Of a DNA stretch of 64,000 bases, positions 12,615 through 24,100 are shown piece after piece. The notes beneath the pieces are model-generated. The model ran no database searches. It saw nothing but the letters and a program-made list of their open reading frames with translations, and was not told the DNA's origin. The stretch lies in the NCBI GenBank assembly GCA_025331435.1, contig JAIWNI010000110.1:1-64000 (forward strand), in the 5' to 3' direction. The translations under genes were made by a program, and so were the position numbers. The stretch's first letter is position 1. Every line of letters begins with the position of its first letter. The stretch is from Choanephora cucurbitarum (Eukaryota; Mucoromycota; Mucoromycetes; Mucorales; Choanephoraceae).

Positions 12615-12706
12615 CATGTTTTTTTTGGACCTTCGCTATGGTATAAAATAGCCCCTTCGCTGCGCTTCGTGTATTTTAAACCGTCGTTTCGGTAAAAAAG
12701 AACATG
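12615..12706. repeat. Inverted repeat (hairpin 2 of a fold-back pair)
   Basis: The left arm begins CATGTTTTTTTTGGACC and runs to GGTATAAAATA. The right arm runs from GTATTTTAAACC to TAAAAAAGAACATG. The loop carries repeated CTTCGC motifs. Together with hairpin 1 it makes a compact block of about 210 bases that looks like a fold-back mobile element or a remnant of one. No flanking target duplication was recognised. Confidence 0.65.
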
Positions 12707-12972
12707 TGTCCCGGGGCAGTGAGAAAGAATCAAGCTTATTCTAAAAGTCAAATTCAAACCAAATGAGATAGACTGGATTGCGGTCAGATACGAATGGTTT
12801 TTAAAAGTATTTTTTTTTATTGATATATCTATTGATATTTATAAGGATATTTTGAAAAACAATCATACTTAAGCATTATTTCTTCTTCCACATTAAGGTC
12901 TTTCTTTGCTTGCATGGCCGAATAACTTCTCTTGGATGCATGACCTCGTCTTCATGATATGAGCAAGGAATA

Positions 12973-13158
12973 CAGTCATCCCCCGATTTAGGGAACAGTC
13001 TTGGTTCCCTCGACACCGTTCCCTAAATCAAAATCGTTCCCTATTTCTCATAGCAATAGCAGGGATTTTTAGCGTTAAACGAACTTCGGCTCCCTCAAGA
13101 CCGTTCCCTAAATCAAAATCGTTCCTTGTATTTCGTTCCTTAAATCGGGGGATGACTG
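12973..13158. mobile_element. Tc1/mariner-type MITE (family 1, copy A)
   Basis: A 186-base element flanked by TA on both sides (12971-12972 and 13159-13160). Its terminal inverted repeats begin CAGTCATCCCCCGATTTAGG and end with the complement. The interior has two direct copies of an ACCGTTCCCTAAATCAAAAT block and no coding capacity. TA target duplication and CAG ends fit mobilisation by a pogo or Tc1/mariner-class transposase. A second, 101-base copy is at 44576-44676. Confidence 0.9.
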
Positions 13159-13242
13159 TATCTCTTCATTGTCATCAAATGATTCTTTCTAAAACCAGAA
13201 CAAATAAGCAATCTATTAGTTAATCCTGTAGTGAAATAGACT

Positions 13243-13842
13243 ACTTCAAAGGCTTTTTACATTACCTTCTTGAGGTATAACATATGGAGCTGATCAGCAA
13301 CCGGCTTTACTTCTTCATTCAAATCTTCTTCGTTCAAACCATCTTCATCCTCTAAAACTCCCTTCTCAGCCTCATTCATTCCATCAACAACACTTTTGCT
13401 ACTGCCTTCTGCATCGTTGCTCTCCAACAGCCTTAAAGATCTCAAAGAAGCATTTGTTAAGCTCTTGTTCACAAGCTTTTGTCCTTCTATTCGGCTTCTT
13501 TGCTTCATATCTTGCTATGCCACGAAGTCAGACACTAAAAAAAAGAAACTGTTTGCTCAAAACTTACTAGTTCCAACAGCTCTTCATAAAACTTATCCCA
13601 TTTGGACGCCAAAAGCTTGACTTTTCTGTTAATAATATCAATAATAAAATGTCAGATCTTTGCCAAAGCAACGTACTTCAGTGATACATCTGCTCTTAAT
13701 TCTCGCATGGAATCATAGAGACCCATATAAAGTGTAGCTCTCGACTGTTGGAAGTCTGCAAATTTAAAGACCATTCCATGATCTGCTCTTTATACTTGTT
13801 CACAAATGACGAGAAAGCTGGGGTTTTGGTGTTCTTTATATA
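13243..13842 (-). pseudogene. Remnant of an unrecognised protein-coding gene
   Basis: On the minus strand several stretches read as good protein, joined by intron-like gaps. One is a segment near 13800-13690 containing FKFADFQQSR and YDSMRELRADVSLK. It is followed by an intron-like GTACGT..AACAG, then KLLASKWDKFYEELLEL, then a further acidic stretch (13508-13260) with EDEDGLNEEDLNEE. The frame is interrupted and no family was recognised. A MITE lies just beyond one end and a Tc1-like element abuts the other, so the locus has been used repeatedly as an insertion site. It may be a decayed member of a lineage-specific gene family. Confidence 0.35.
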
Positions 13843-14495
13843 GAGTGTGAACTAAAATAAGCTGCGGATTTGAAAAAAATTAAATCTAATGAGTACACCT
13901 ATGTTGTGCATTCATGGAGTTGTTACTAAAAGAGAGCTAATACCTTTGCATAAAAGCATCCCAATGCCATCACAGAACCCAAACCAGACTTGTGGGTACG
14001 CTTGATGTACCTTCCTCTGTTCTTTCTGACTACTCTAGTTCTAGCACTCGCATTCTTTAAAGTGAGCTTGGGCCTCATCAGACCAAACTACCTTGTTCCA
14101 GTCATCCTTTGTCTAGCTAAGTATTTCTTTAACCCAAGCCAAACGTGAGTCTTTATGTCTGGGCTTCAGAACTGGGGGGTTTTTTTTTTGTTGCGAAGTT
14201 CATGCGACTCAAAGTTACTCGAAAAGCGGACAAAGAGACCTTGTTGCCAGAACTCAAAAAGTGATGATACTGAGCCTTAATTGATTGGGTAGGTCGACGA
14301 CGAACGCTTGTCTCAAACGTGTTTTAATCAGTACGAGAAAGAAGTCTTTTATGCATACGGGAATAGCTGAAGAAGTGCTCTTTTTAGTATGCTTTTTTAA
14401 GAAAAAAGAGTGAAAAGAAGACCAACAGAACAACAATGGGGTACGTGTTCAAATCACGGAGTTTGTAAATCCGCAGCTTATTTCCCTTCACATTG
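13843..14495 (-). mobile_element. Internally deleted Tc1/mariner-like element
   Basis: A 653-base element bounded by TA dinucleotides (13841-13842 and 14496-14497), with terminal inverted repeats of about 29 bases sharing AAATAAGCTGCGGATTT. The minus strand encodes pieces of a Tc1-family transposase in shifting frames. These are an HTH-like piece near 14310 with TSVRRRPTQSIKAQYHHFL, a VSLSAFRVTLSRMN piece, RHKDSRLAWVKEIL, the catalytic-core signature WNKVVWSDEAQAHF, and SGLGSVMALGCF. An in-frame stop, at least two frameshifts and the missing C-terminal third make it non-autonomous and dead. Confidence 0.85.
13880..14440 (-). pseudogene. Tc1-like transposase pseudogene
   Basis: Coding remnant inside the element. 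WSDEA holds the conserved aspartate of the DDE catalytic core. The preceding RRHKxxRLAWxKE-like motif and the following GSVMxxGCF motif are diagnostic of Tc1-family transposases. A stop codon lies between the KEILS and TKDDW parts, and a frameshift lies just after HFKECEC. The region that would carry the second and third acidic residues is absent. Confidence 0.8.
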
Positions 14496-14813
14496 TACAG
14501 GCAAACTCAAGTAGTCTTTCTCAGTCAAAAAAAAAAAAGAGATTTGGGTGTCTTTTGTTACTTTTTTTGCAAGAAGAAATAATGAGATGGTTAAATAGTT
14601 TGATTTTCATAAATTAAGAATTCGAGGTGGGGGATTGATGATTCAAGTCCTGCCACATTCAAGATAATGCTGCTGTCATACACCAACCCCAAAATATGCA
14701 TAACCTCTCAAAAATACTCTTATGAGCGTTCTTGACTCTAATCCTAATTTTCTCATTGTGGCAGAGTAAAGTAACTTTTTTATTTGTGGAATTAGATAAG
14801 GAAGTAGTTGCAA

Positions 14814-17088
14814 CTAGAGATAGAATAAAGAAGGTGATTTAACAGTGAATTTAAGATAGGCGTTCAAGCCAACGGCAAACAGCAAGGCGAAACAGATGAC
14901 TGTAGGACCTGCTAATTCATCATAGGGGCCAGCTGCACGGTTATGAATCAATTCGCGACGACGGTAATAAAGACCCATACCGTACATTAATGTAGAAATA
15001 GACACTAATGTATAGACAATACCACTGATCTTACCAACAGCATCACCCGAATTAAACAAGGCTAAAGAAAAAGTAGAGATCAAGGTACCAAAGGACATCC
15101 AAGAAAAGTAAGTACGTTCATTGGCAAAGAACACCTTGGGCTCAACGCGAAGTGGTGTAACTACCTTTTTGGGAATCTTGACACCAGGTGGTAAGATGAC
15201 AGGTGCAGCATTCAACTGTCTGGCCAACTGGTGTTGCTGACGCAAAGAAGGTTCTGGCTTACCAATCAACTTGTTAAAGACAGCATTGATGTTGTCAATC
15301 ATACGTGAAGGCATATCCGTCTGAGGAGGCTTGGGTGGGTCTTGTTGTACTGACATATAAGAAGGATGATTGCCTAACAGAGCAGAACGTTCATTGGTTG
15401 ATTTGGTGGCACGTGGACGGGTATCCGAATGAATGGATTCTACTTCATTGGCCAGTTTGCTTCGACTCTTTTGGCTGACAGAAGGTGTGGTGGAGGGTAA
15501 GACAGGCAACTGTTGAATATCGTTGTCCATCTGAGCAAGCCAGTAAGGCAAGAGAGGTACGCGTGTATCAAACATGACAGCAATACCGTGCACAAACTTG
15601 GAGAAATCAAAGGCTTCTTCCAGAATACCACTTTCTTCCAGATCCACAATCCATTCAGGTTCCTTTTCGTTAGGTGCCAATTCAAGCTTGATTTCAAAGG
15701 TGGCAAATGGATAACGGTTGATTTCTGTTTCATTCTTGAGATGATCAAAGGGAAAATTGGTATCGACATCAGGGCGACGCCAGCTACCTTCTGGGCGACG
15801 TTGAGTCTTGTCATCAGGGAATAGGCCAGAATCTTCTCGAATGAAGCAAAGATCAGTATCCAATGCCATACGGACACTTCGATCACCAGGGATCTGGAAA
15901 GCCGTTCTACGGTAATAGGTACGCAAAACTAACAAACATGTCAGTTCAAGGCTAAAGATAGATTCACTCATTTTTTTTTTTACCTGGCTGCATTGATTTC
16001 TCCATAATGTAGTTCTGGACATCTTTGACCAGCTGTTCATGTTTCTTCACCTCTTCTTCACTCTTGCCATTGTTCTTCATCTTACGAACAGACTTCTCAA
16101 GGAAGGTCTGATCACCCCCAAGAAAGCCAGAAACATACTTATCCTTAATGGTAAATCGATCCTTCAGTTCACCGCGACTTTCTTCAGCCAATGTTCTGCG
16201 TTCAAACGAGATACCACTGTTACGCTTAGCACTGCCATACCAACGCAAACGCACCATCTGAGATCCTTCAGCACCCTCTACGCGTGAATTGTAAGAATCA
16301 AGATCGGCATTATCGAGATACATAGAGGAGATAGGAGGATCGATATCATCTTGATTCTTGGAATTATCACGGTAGACCAAGACAGGCAAGTGACGGAGAA
16401 CATACGTCTTGAGTTCCAGCACATTCTCAGTCTGGACAAAGAAACGCTTCACTACCAATCGACGACTGTCAGGTGTTTCTTCCTCCATGAACTGAATGGC
16501 TTGAGAGGCAGGCTTAAAGGACATGGTCATACCGCCATTTCTGACTTTAGAGAACAGTTGAGATAGTTTGATCAAGAGGGCATCATTGTCTTCATTCCAA
16601 AAGGGACATTGGTTCAATCGGACCATAAACATTGGACGGAGTACATAGTCTGTGTGTCTGTCGTGTTTCTTGACAATCTTGAGGAAACCAGTGTAGTTGA
16701 TACGGGAGTAACGCGCAAGACGGTTGATGTCATCTGCAATCAGATTGATGCTTTCTTGAATAGCACTCATTTCATTCACACTGTCTTCAGAGGGTATTTG
16801 TGCATTGATCTTTTCGTCCTCTAACTCAATGCGTTTCTTGATATCTTCTATTTTCTCTTGATGAAAGGCATAGACCTATCTGATGATGAATAAAGGCTCA
16901 GACTTATCAAGCTTGCTTACCTTCTCAAGGTTATTGTCTAACAATTCAACAAATTCTGTCTCATCTCTTTCTGTAAATGGCTTATCCTTTTCTGCCTTTC
17001 TCAATCTCTTTTTGAGGCCATCATAATCAATATAATATTCAGTCCATTCAGGATAAATAGCGTCATTTAACTGTGATCCAAATTTCAT
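14814..17088 (-). CDS. VTC4: Vacuolar transporter chaperone 4, polyphosphate polymerase
   Basis: Exons on the minus strand: 16921-17088, 15984-16875, 14814-15928 (introns 45 and 55 bases), giving 724 residues; yeast Vtc4 has 721. The VTC complex makes polyphosphate from ATP and moves it into the vacuole. Residues 1-150 are an SPX domain starting MKFGSQLNDAIYPEW. Y22, K26 and the KIVKKHD cluster (K122, K125, K126) match the known inositol-pyrophosphate pocket. The tunnel domain follows, with VRLRWYG (R265, R267, aligning with catalytic R264/R266 of yeast Vtc4), FERRT, DRFTIKDKYVSGFL and EWIVDLEESG. Three membrane helices (DUF202) occupy about 625-720. The intact basic tunnel argues for the catalytic Vtc4 rather than accessory Vtc2/3. 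The start is set by the invariant SPX N-terminus; an upstream in-frame ATG at 17118 is less likely. Confidence 0.93.
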
Positions 17089-17492
17089 ATGTGTGTGTGA
17101 GGGGGGGGGTATGGTCAATCTATGGAAAAAAAAGAAAAAAAAAGATATCGAAATGATGATTAAATCCTTTTAGAAACTGACTTTGAAATAGAATTGTCAC
17201 TCTCTCTCTCTAGTTGACTGAGTGTAGCGGACATTCAATGCTACACACATAGACACAACACACACACACACTTCATCAACAAACACGGTCAAATTCAATC
17301 ACACATAAACAAATCTAACAACAATAAAGAGAGAAAAACAAAATGAAGATGACTTTAAAAGGAAAAGAAGACATTCTTTTTTGTCAGTGTAACATAGTAC
17401 GGGACGCGCACGTTGCCCAATCATGCTGACTGATTGGAATCCATTCATTCCAGGCTTATTTTAATTCATGCAAAAAAAAAATTTTTTTTTTC

Positions 17493-20409
17493 TTAAAGGT
17501 AATTTTTCAACCAATAGAACATCAATGTTTCAAAGTGTTCATTGACACTAGCGTGTCGAAGTCCATGTTTCTCTGTAGGATAGACTTGTAAGTAATGAGG
17601 TTTGTTATGCTGAATCAGTTCAGACACAAGCTGTTCTGTGTTTCTGAAATGCACATTTTCATCAATCAATCCATGCACAATCAACAATCGATGCTCACTA
17701 ATTCCATCTCATCAGTCATCTATATTTGCTTTAAAGAAGCCATCTACTTACTCATCAGGGAATTGAGGTACATACGAGAGAACATTGCTCTGTTGATAGG
17801 CCATTGGATTCTCTTGAGGTAAACCCATATAGCGTTCTGTATAGGCTGCATCATACAGTTCCCATTGAGTCACTGGTGCACCTGCAATAGCCATCTTGAA
17901 TCGATCAGGATAATGTGCCAAGGCCATCAGACTGAGATAACCACCATAAGACCAGCCTGTGATGGCCAAACGATTCAGATCAATCACCGGTCTCAATGGA
18001 TCTTGTCCGTGTCGAATGGCACCAAATCGAGTACGCTCCAGATACTCTAATCCCTCCAGTTGATCTCTCAGTTCTACCTGCCCTAATCGAGATTGGAGAT
18101 GGGATTCAAAGGCTAATCCACGATCACTGGATCCCCGACTGTCAATCACAACCACAGCAAAATCAAAATGAGCAGACATCAAATAGCGCATCAGACGGGG
18201 GAATCGGAATTCATTTGTCACTAACTGAGTCTTGGGTCCACCATAGATATGAAGGAGGGTAGGATACGATTGACCTGGTTCATAATTCTTGGGTTTATAG
18301 AGATAACCATACAACAAGATACCTATAACCAAAAAAAAAAACAAGCAAAAGAAGTGTGTATGTCAATCATCATAAAGGAAAGTTATAGATAGGCTACTCT
18401 ACCATCCGATGTCTTGAATTGGAAAATATCACCATTGGATTCGATGCGTGTCAGTGGTAAATGAGGATAGAGAGGCTTTTCTTGCAATAGGAATTCATTG
18501 TCATAGAGTGATTCTTGAAGAAGGGAAGGTGGTGAAGGAGGCCTTTCTAGCTGTGGCTGTAATGAGGTGATAGGGATAGGCATCAGTAGGGCAACCTGTG
18601 GCTGATGATCTATCTTCCTGATCAGTGTGATAGGGGGTGAATGAAGGGAAGAAAAGGTGTCAATGAAATAATCAGGCGAATCCATCGTCACTTGATGACT
18701 GAATCCAGCCTGAGTCAGTCGACGGGGTCTAGAGGGTTCAAGCAGGGAGAGGACATAGAAATGGGTTTCCAGTGGGGAATGACATTTGGCAGAGAAATAC
18801 AAAAGGGACCGTGTCTCATCCACATAGAGAGATCGATCGACACAACACCATTCACCTGTTGTCAATGGTCTGATCTGACTAGGCTCAGAAGGTGATTTGG
18901 TGACCAGATAGAGATGTCGATAGCCATTGTCTCTCTCTGAACTCCAGATCAGTTGAATATCTTGTGTGCTGGACATGAAATAGAAGGCATCTGTCACATT
19001 AATCCATGCACTGCTTGTTTCTTCCCAGATCACCTCAATCTCTGTCCTCTCTGTTGCTGGTGCTGTTGTGAACTGAGAGGCTGCCAGACAGATGACGGCT
19101 GTTCTCTTTTGATCTCTGGAAAGTAACTGAAGCCAGAGTCTCTGTCCATCTGAGAGCCAACCAAACCGAACAATATATTCCATCCAGGGAAACTGAGCCT
19201 GAATGCGATTGTGTCCCCATAGCTGTCGATGACATCGCTCTAGTTGACCATTGAGCCATCTGAATGTCACTAGTTTAATGTCACTTTTGGCATTGGATTT
19301 GCCTGGACGAGGATAACGCACTGTATCTGCAAGTTCAATGGTATCTGTCAAATGGAACATGGCTTCCTGTCCTGATATCAGTTGAGAGGGATGTGTGGGT
19401 GTATGTGTCAAGGTGGATGTGGTGATTGGGATCTGTTCGACTGCCAGTTCAGTTGTCTCTAGATAGGCAATGCATTCAGTGTCTGTGGTGCTTGGACACC
19501 AATAATAGCCTGTCAGACGATGAAATTCCTCTTGCATCATATAGTCTGCTGTACCACAACTGAGGGTAGGATCGTCTGTATTTAAACAACAAAATGTCAA
19601 CTGAGTTTCATTGCCTTCAAGATCAGTCAACCAAAGATCTCGGTCTCTCACAAATGCAACCAGATGGGTATAGTGTCCACCTAACTTGAGGTTTGATCGA
19701 TTGTCTGCACTGGAGATTAACTTGGGTATCATCTGTTGTTAAGTTAATATCAGATTCACTCAAGCTTTAAAGTTACCTTTTGTGTGATATCAGGAATCAC
19801 ATAATGCTCATCACGCCAGGTGAAAAGCATGGTATTATCTACAATATCAAAATGAGTTACACTGGAACGATTCAGGCAGTTGTTATCTCCATATAACTCT
19901 AGACCAGGTATGGCTATTCTAGACTTGAGAACAGGACAAGTGGACCATAGACTATAAAGGTAATCTTGTTCTGAATGGTCTTGGTTGAGATGGTCCACTA
20001 TAAAAAAAAAAGGAGATGAGAACAAAGCCATCAAGAGTGTTATCAACCTACATTGCACAAGATCGATCTTGTAAAGTTGGAGTTGTGCTGTTGGCGTAAT
20101 GGTGTTTGGATCACGGTTATTCGAGAGATAGAAAAGGACTTTGTTGTGTATCCTAAAGTCCTTGGTCAATGTCCATACTTGAATAGGGTATATAGAGTGT
20201 AAGTTGGATCTAAACTGTCTGACCTGACTTCGAATAGAGTCCCAAGAATATGCCATAAGGTGATAAAAAGTTAAGATTTTAATCTCTCTCTCTCTATCCT
20301 CTAAAAAGAGACATGGCTGGCATAAATTTTCTTTTGAATAGACGCTCTCTGATTGGCTCATACTCCTTTTTTTTACACTGAGTAAGCTATTCCTTATAGA
20401 ATAGACCAT
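17493..20409 (-). CDS. DPP8/9-like dipeptidyl peptidase (S9B family)
   Basis: Exons: 20052-20409, 19777-19997, 18403-19732, 17752-18322, 17493-17697 (introns 54, 44, 80 and 54 bases), giving 894 residues, close to human DPP8/DPP9. The enzyme class removes X-Pro or X-Ala dipeptides from peptide N-termini. The N-terminal beta-propeller carries MMQEEFHRLTGYYWCP, with the substrate-anchoring glutamates at about 261-262. The alpha/beta hydrolase domain has GWSYGG (S761), HGLIDENVHF (D839) and EKHGLRH (H871), a complete catalytic triad. There is no signal peptide or membrane anchor, unlike yeast Ste13/Dap2, so a soluble intracellular enzyme is likely. An alternative start is the methionine at codon 17. 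It sits between VTC4 and a small gene whose stop is only 42 bases upstream, on the same strand. Confidence 0.9.
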
Positions 20410-20451
20410 TTATTTTAAACAAGACAGCTTGATTGGCTAATACTAAGTTGC

Positions 20452-20922
20452 TTAAATGCCTGCATGTTTATGGGTCTTGAGTCCAAGAGTAACTTTGATG
20501 TACTTGCGATAGTTGGCTGATTCATCTTGTGTTGTGTTATAGGTAGGCGTATTCTCCAGGCCAGGGAGTGTGTGGAGAGTAGGCATCATGTCAGTGAAAG
20601 GTGCGTAGTTTTCTGTTCTCTCATGATGCTGCCATCGTCTTCTCTCTATTCTGCCCATTTCCAGATAACTCTTGACTAATCGACCACAGACAGAACCCAA
20701 TTCATCCTGTGTTGTCTTGTTCAAGTCATACATCTGATCTCTTGAATATCGCTTGATAGGCTGATTGGTGTCATTTTTTGGAAGATTGGCTTCTTCATTG
20801 ACTACAGAGGATGAATCCAAATCTATGGTTCAAATCAGTCATATATCATCTTGCATATATGAATTGATAGGGATTTTACCCTGTACTGTAAACCTTTTCC
20901 ATTGTAGATTAGCTGTGTCCAT
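20452..20922 (-). CDS. Small conserved-looking protein, function unknown
   Basis: Two exons (20880-20922 and 20452-20822, intron 57 bases) give 137 residues beginning MDTANLQWKRFTVQDLDSSS. The splice sites are canonical and the joined frame is clean. I do not recognise the family. It is hydrophilic and has no signal or membrane segment. Its middle is basic (IERRRWQHHERTENYAPF), followed by TDMMPTLHTLPGLENTP. A KRYSRDQMYDL motif near residue 40 faintly resembles eIF4E-binding peptides (YxxxxL-hydrophobic), but the key leucine is methionine, so this is only a guess. The stop codon lies 42 bases before the start of the peptidase gene, and the start lies 192 bases after the PHO81-type gene, all on one strand. 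Confidence 0.7.
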
Positions 20923-21114
20923 CTTTCTATTTAAGAAATGTGGTCACTGGAAAGTTTAAAAAAAAAAAAAGAAAAAAAGAGAGATGAATTGTTGTAACGT
21001 TGCACAGATAAAAAAAAACTCAGGTCAATGTTGAAAAAAAGCTTAAATAGTGCACTATTTACTATCTTAATTGTCAGGTAAACTAGGTGTATTACATATA
21101 AAAGGTAATTTGGA

Positions 21115-24100
21115 TTAGAAACCAGCACCAGCCATGGATGTATTAAAATGAACAAATTGATTGATCATCATGGCATCTACGCCATACCATTCTTGAATAG
21201 AGCGATAACGAGGGTCAGAATTCGCTTCACCTGATGTCACTAGAATCAGACCACTCTCTTTCGCTGTCTTGATCAGAGAAGGTACTTGAACCAGTGTCTG
21301 TGCACCACAGATGACACCCAACAGATTGTTCTGTCTGGCAAACTTGACTGCTTCTTTTAATGAAGAACATCGCACATCATCATGCTTGTAGATCATCTTT
21401 TGATCTCTATTACGACGCTTTGCTCCTCTGTACATATTGATCCCGCAATGTGTACTGAAAAAGACAGCATCTACATACAGATGTGAGATATAAAAAAAAA
21501 TTAAATAACTATTTCAACTTACAATTAGGTTGTTTCCAATTGACAACCATACAGATGGCTGGATTATACGATGAAAAGAATAGACTACGACTGGCGGTAT
21601 CAGGAGAGAGGGAACGGACATGGTCATAGATAGACTGTAAGACTCTATCAACAAACGTATTTCTGTCTGTGATATTACAAAATGAGTAAAGGCTTTGATC
21701 ACTTGGAGAAGGGTATTTAAGTTCAAGATGAAGTCCCATTGTCAAAGGAAGTTTCTGTCACATAGATTAGCTTATACCATGTCTCGATTTATCCCTTATT
21801 CACTTACCTCCAAGACCTGTTCTAATGAAAGAAAGGAAGTATAATTAGATAGCTTTTGAATCATCAGGCTATTGCCAGTTGTTAAACAGATATCATCCTT
21901 ATTGTGATTGGATGGATGTCTCAGCAGAGATTCACCCATCTGAAGGAATTGCCGTAATGTCAGATCAGAGACAGCCAAATCCAAGCCTTGGAAGGGCACA
22001 AGCCAGTTAGCAAACACCACAGGCACGAGATCCTTTGTGAGCTGAATGACCACACGAACATAGTCACCTGAAAGTGAAGAAGCAGTGATAAAGGAAGGTA
22101 CTGTAGATGAGACTGAACCATTCAGACTCAATTCATGTTGTGCTGAACAAGAGTGAGAAGGTGCAGAAGGTAAATCAGTTGATGGACAGCTACTGGGTAC
22201 TGTATTAGTCGATTTCCAATAGGTCTCAATACGACCTCCAATTTCCAGTTGAACACCACGGAAGGGATTGATGACTGAATAATCATACGAAAGTTCACCC
22301 ATCACCTTCAGATGACTGTCCAGCAAAGGAATGGTGCAATGTCCCTCAGGAATGCGAAAGTCCATCAGGAATGATTGAGGTAAGGCAACACCTCGACCGA
22401 GCACTTTAGAACCAAAGGTCGCTAGAATATCAAATTCCAATAGGAAATCATCCAACTTGTCTACCTGGAAATTAAAGACATCACGATCATCCACTAAGGG
22501 CAAAATGACACTATGTGGAATCATGCCTGTATCTGGTTTGGATGAAATAATCAGTCGCATGGATGAGATTTGAGCATTGTCATAGAGTCGAATTGGTGGT
22601 TGACGAAGACTGATCTGGATCTGATGCTTTCGATCAAGGTAGTTATGACCATAGATCCTAAAGGGTATGATGGGTGGAGGTAAAGAGAGAGAGGGGATCA
22701 CATCCAATTCATCTTCCTTTCTTTCTATCTTCTGTAGAGCAGGTTGAAGTTGACGAACGTCTGTCTCTACTTCACAGCCTGCATCCAACAAGAGTTGCAC
22801 ACAGTCCATATGACCTTCCCAGGCAGCATAATACAAGGCTGTCTTTCCATTTTCATCTTTCGCATTCACCTTACAACCCGCATGGATCAAGATACGCACA
22901 CATTCTACATGACCATCATTGGCAGCCCAGAAGAGAGGTGTCCAGGTATTGTATTTGTCGGGTGTGTCAATATCCTGACTGTTCTGAGAGAGCACACGAC
23001 AGAGTTCAGCATGGCCCTGTCGTGCTACCAGATGAAGTGGATAGAGTGATTCAGCATTCGGTAGGTTTTTGGCACCTCGGTTATAGAGCATGAGAGCAAT
23101 ATCCGTCTGTCCAAAATGACAGGCAAGTGAGAGTGGGATATGATCGCCTTCATGACGGGGTTCAATATTGGCATTGGCCTGGAGTAAGATATCGACACAG
23201 TTGGTATGTCCATTCATGATAGCATAGATCAGCGGACTAAAACCATCATGGTCTCTACGCTCAATATCCACTTGACAGGTCAACAAGAAGGAAACACAGT
23301 CACTAAAGCCATTCATGGTAGCATAATGAAGGGCTGTTCTTCCATAGGCATCTGTCAGTTCCACATTCGCTCCATGCTGTGTACAGATGTCCATCACATC
23401 CATTCGCCCATTCATGGCAGCCACATGCAGACAAGATCGTTCAATGATATCATCCACATATTGAAAATTGACCAGTTGCGTGTCAATCAGCATATCGATC
23501 ACTGTACGCGGTGCTTCAGAACAGGCATGCCAGAATACGCGTGTCAATCGTGCATGATCCTCTGCTGAAGGTGTTTGCATCATACGATCCAGGATTTCTT
23601 TGATCAGACTGGGTTGGCCTGCAGTGACTGCCTTGACGAGATCAATTTCGATATCGTCAATCTCATCATTCACAAAGGAAGTGTTGGTGGTGTGTGTGGG
23701 ACTGATGGGAATACCTGCTTGAATGTTGGATAGTTCGATACGATTGGCTGAGGCTGTATCGGATAGTTCACAGAGTACCTGTGTATTGAAACAGGGCTGA
23801 ATGTCTATCTGGCGAGAGAGATAGAGTTCTTTGGTAGATGATTTAGAGCGTTTATCCCATTTCTTTAAGATCTTACGAAAGCCTTCATTGTTTAATTCTA
23901 CATATTTCTATGTAATTGGTCAGTTGTCTTTCTTTTCCTTTTCTTTCTTGACTTACTTGAATCTTGGTCAATTCTTGTTCAAACTGAACAAAGGCTTCTT
24001 GAATGGCCTTAAAGAGTGTGGAAGCATGTTTAAGTCGGCGAAGGTCAGATTGAAGCACCTTCTTTTTGTCAATCAATGATCGCAGTCTGACTTTAAGTTC

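Noticed and set aside
17100..17118. Upstream start codon for VTC4 (MTIPPPSHTH extension)
   Set aside because: SPX proteins begin with MKFG; the extension is encoded by a GT-rich and poly-C simple sequence and is not conserved in the family.
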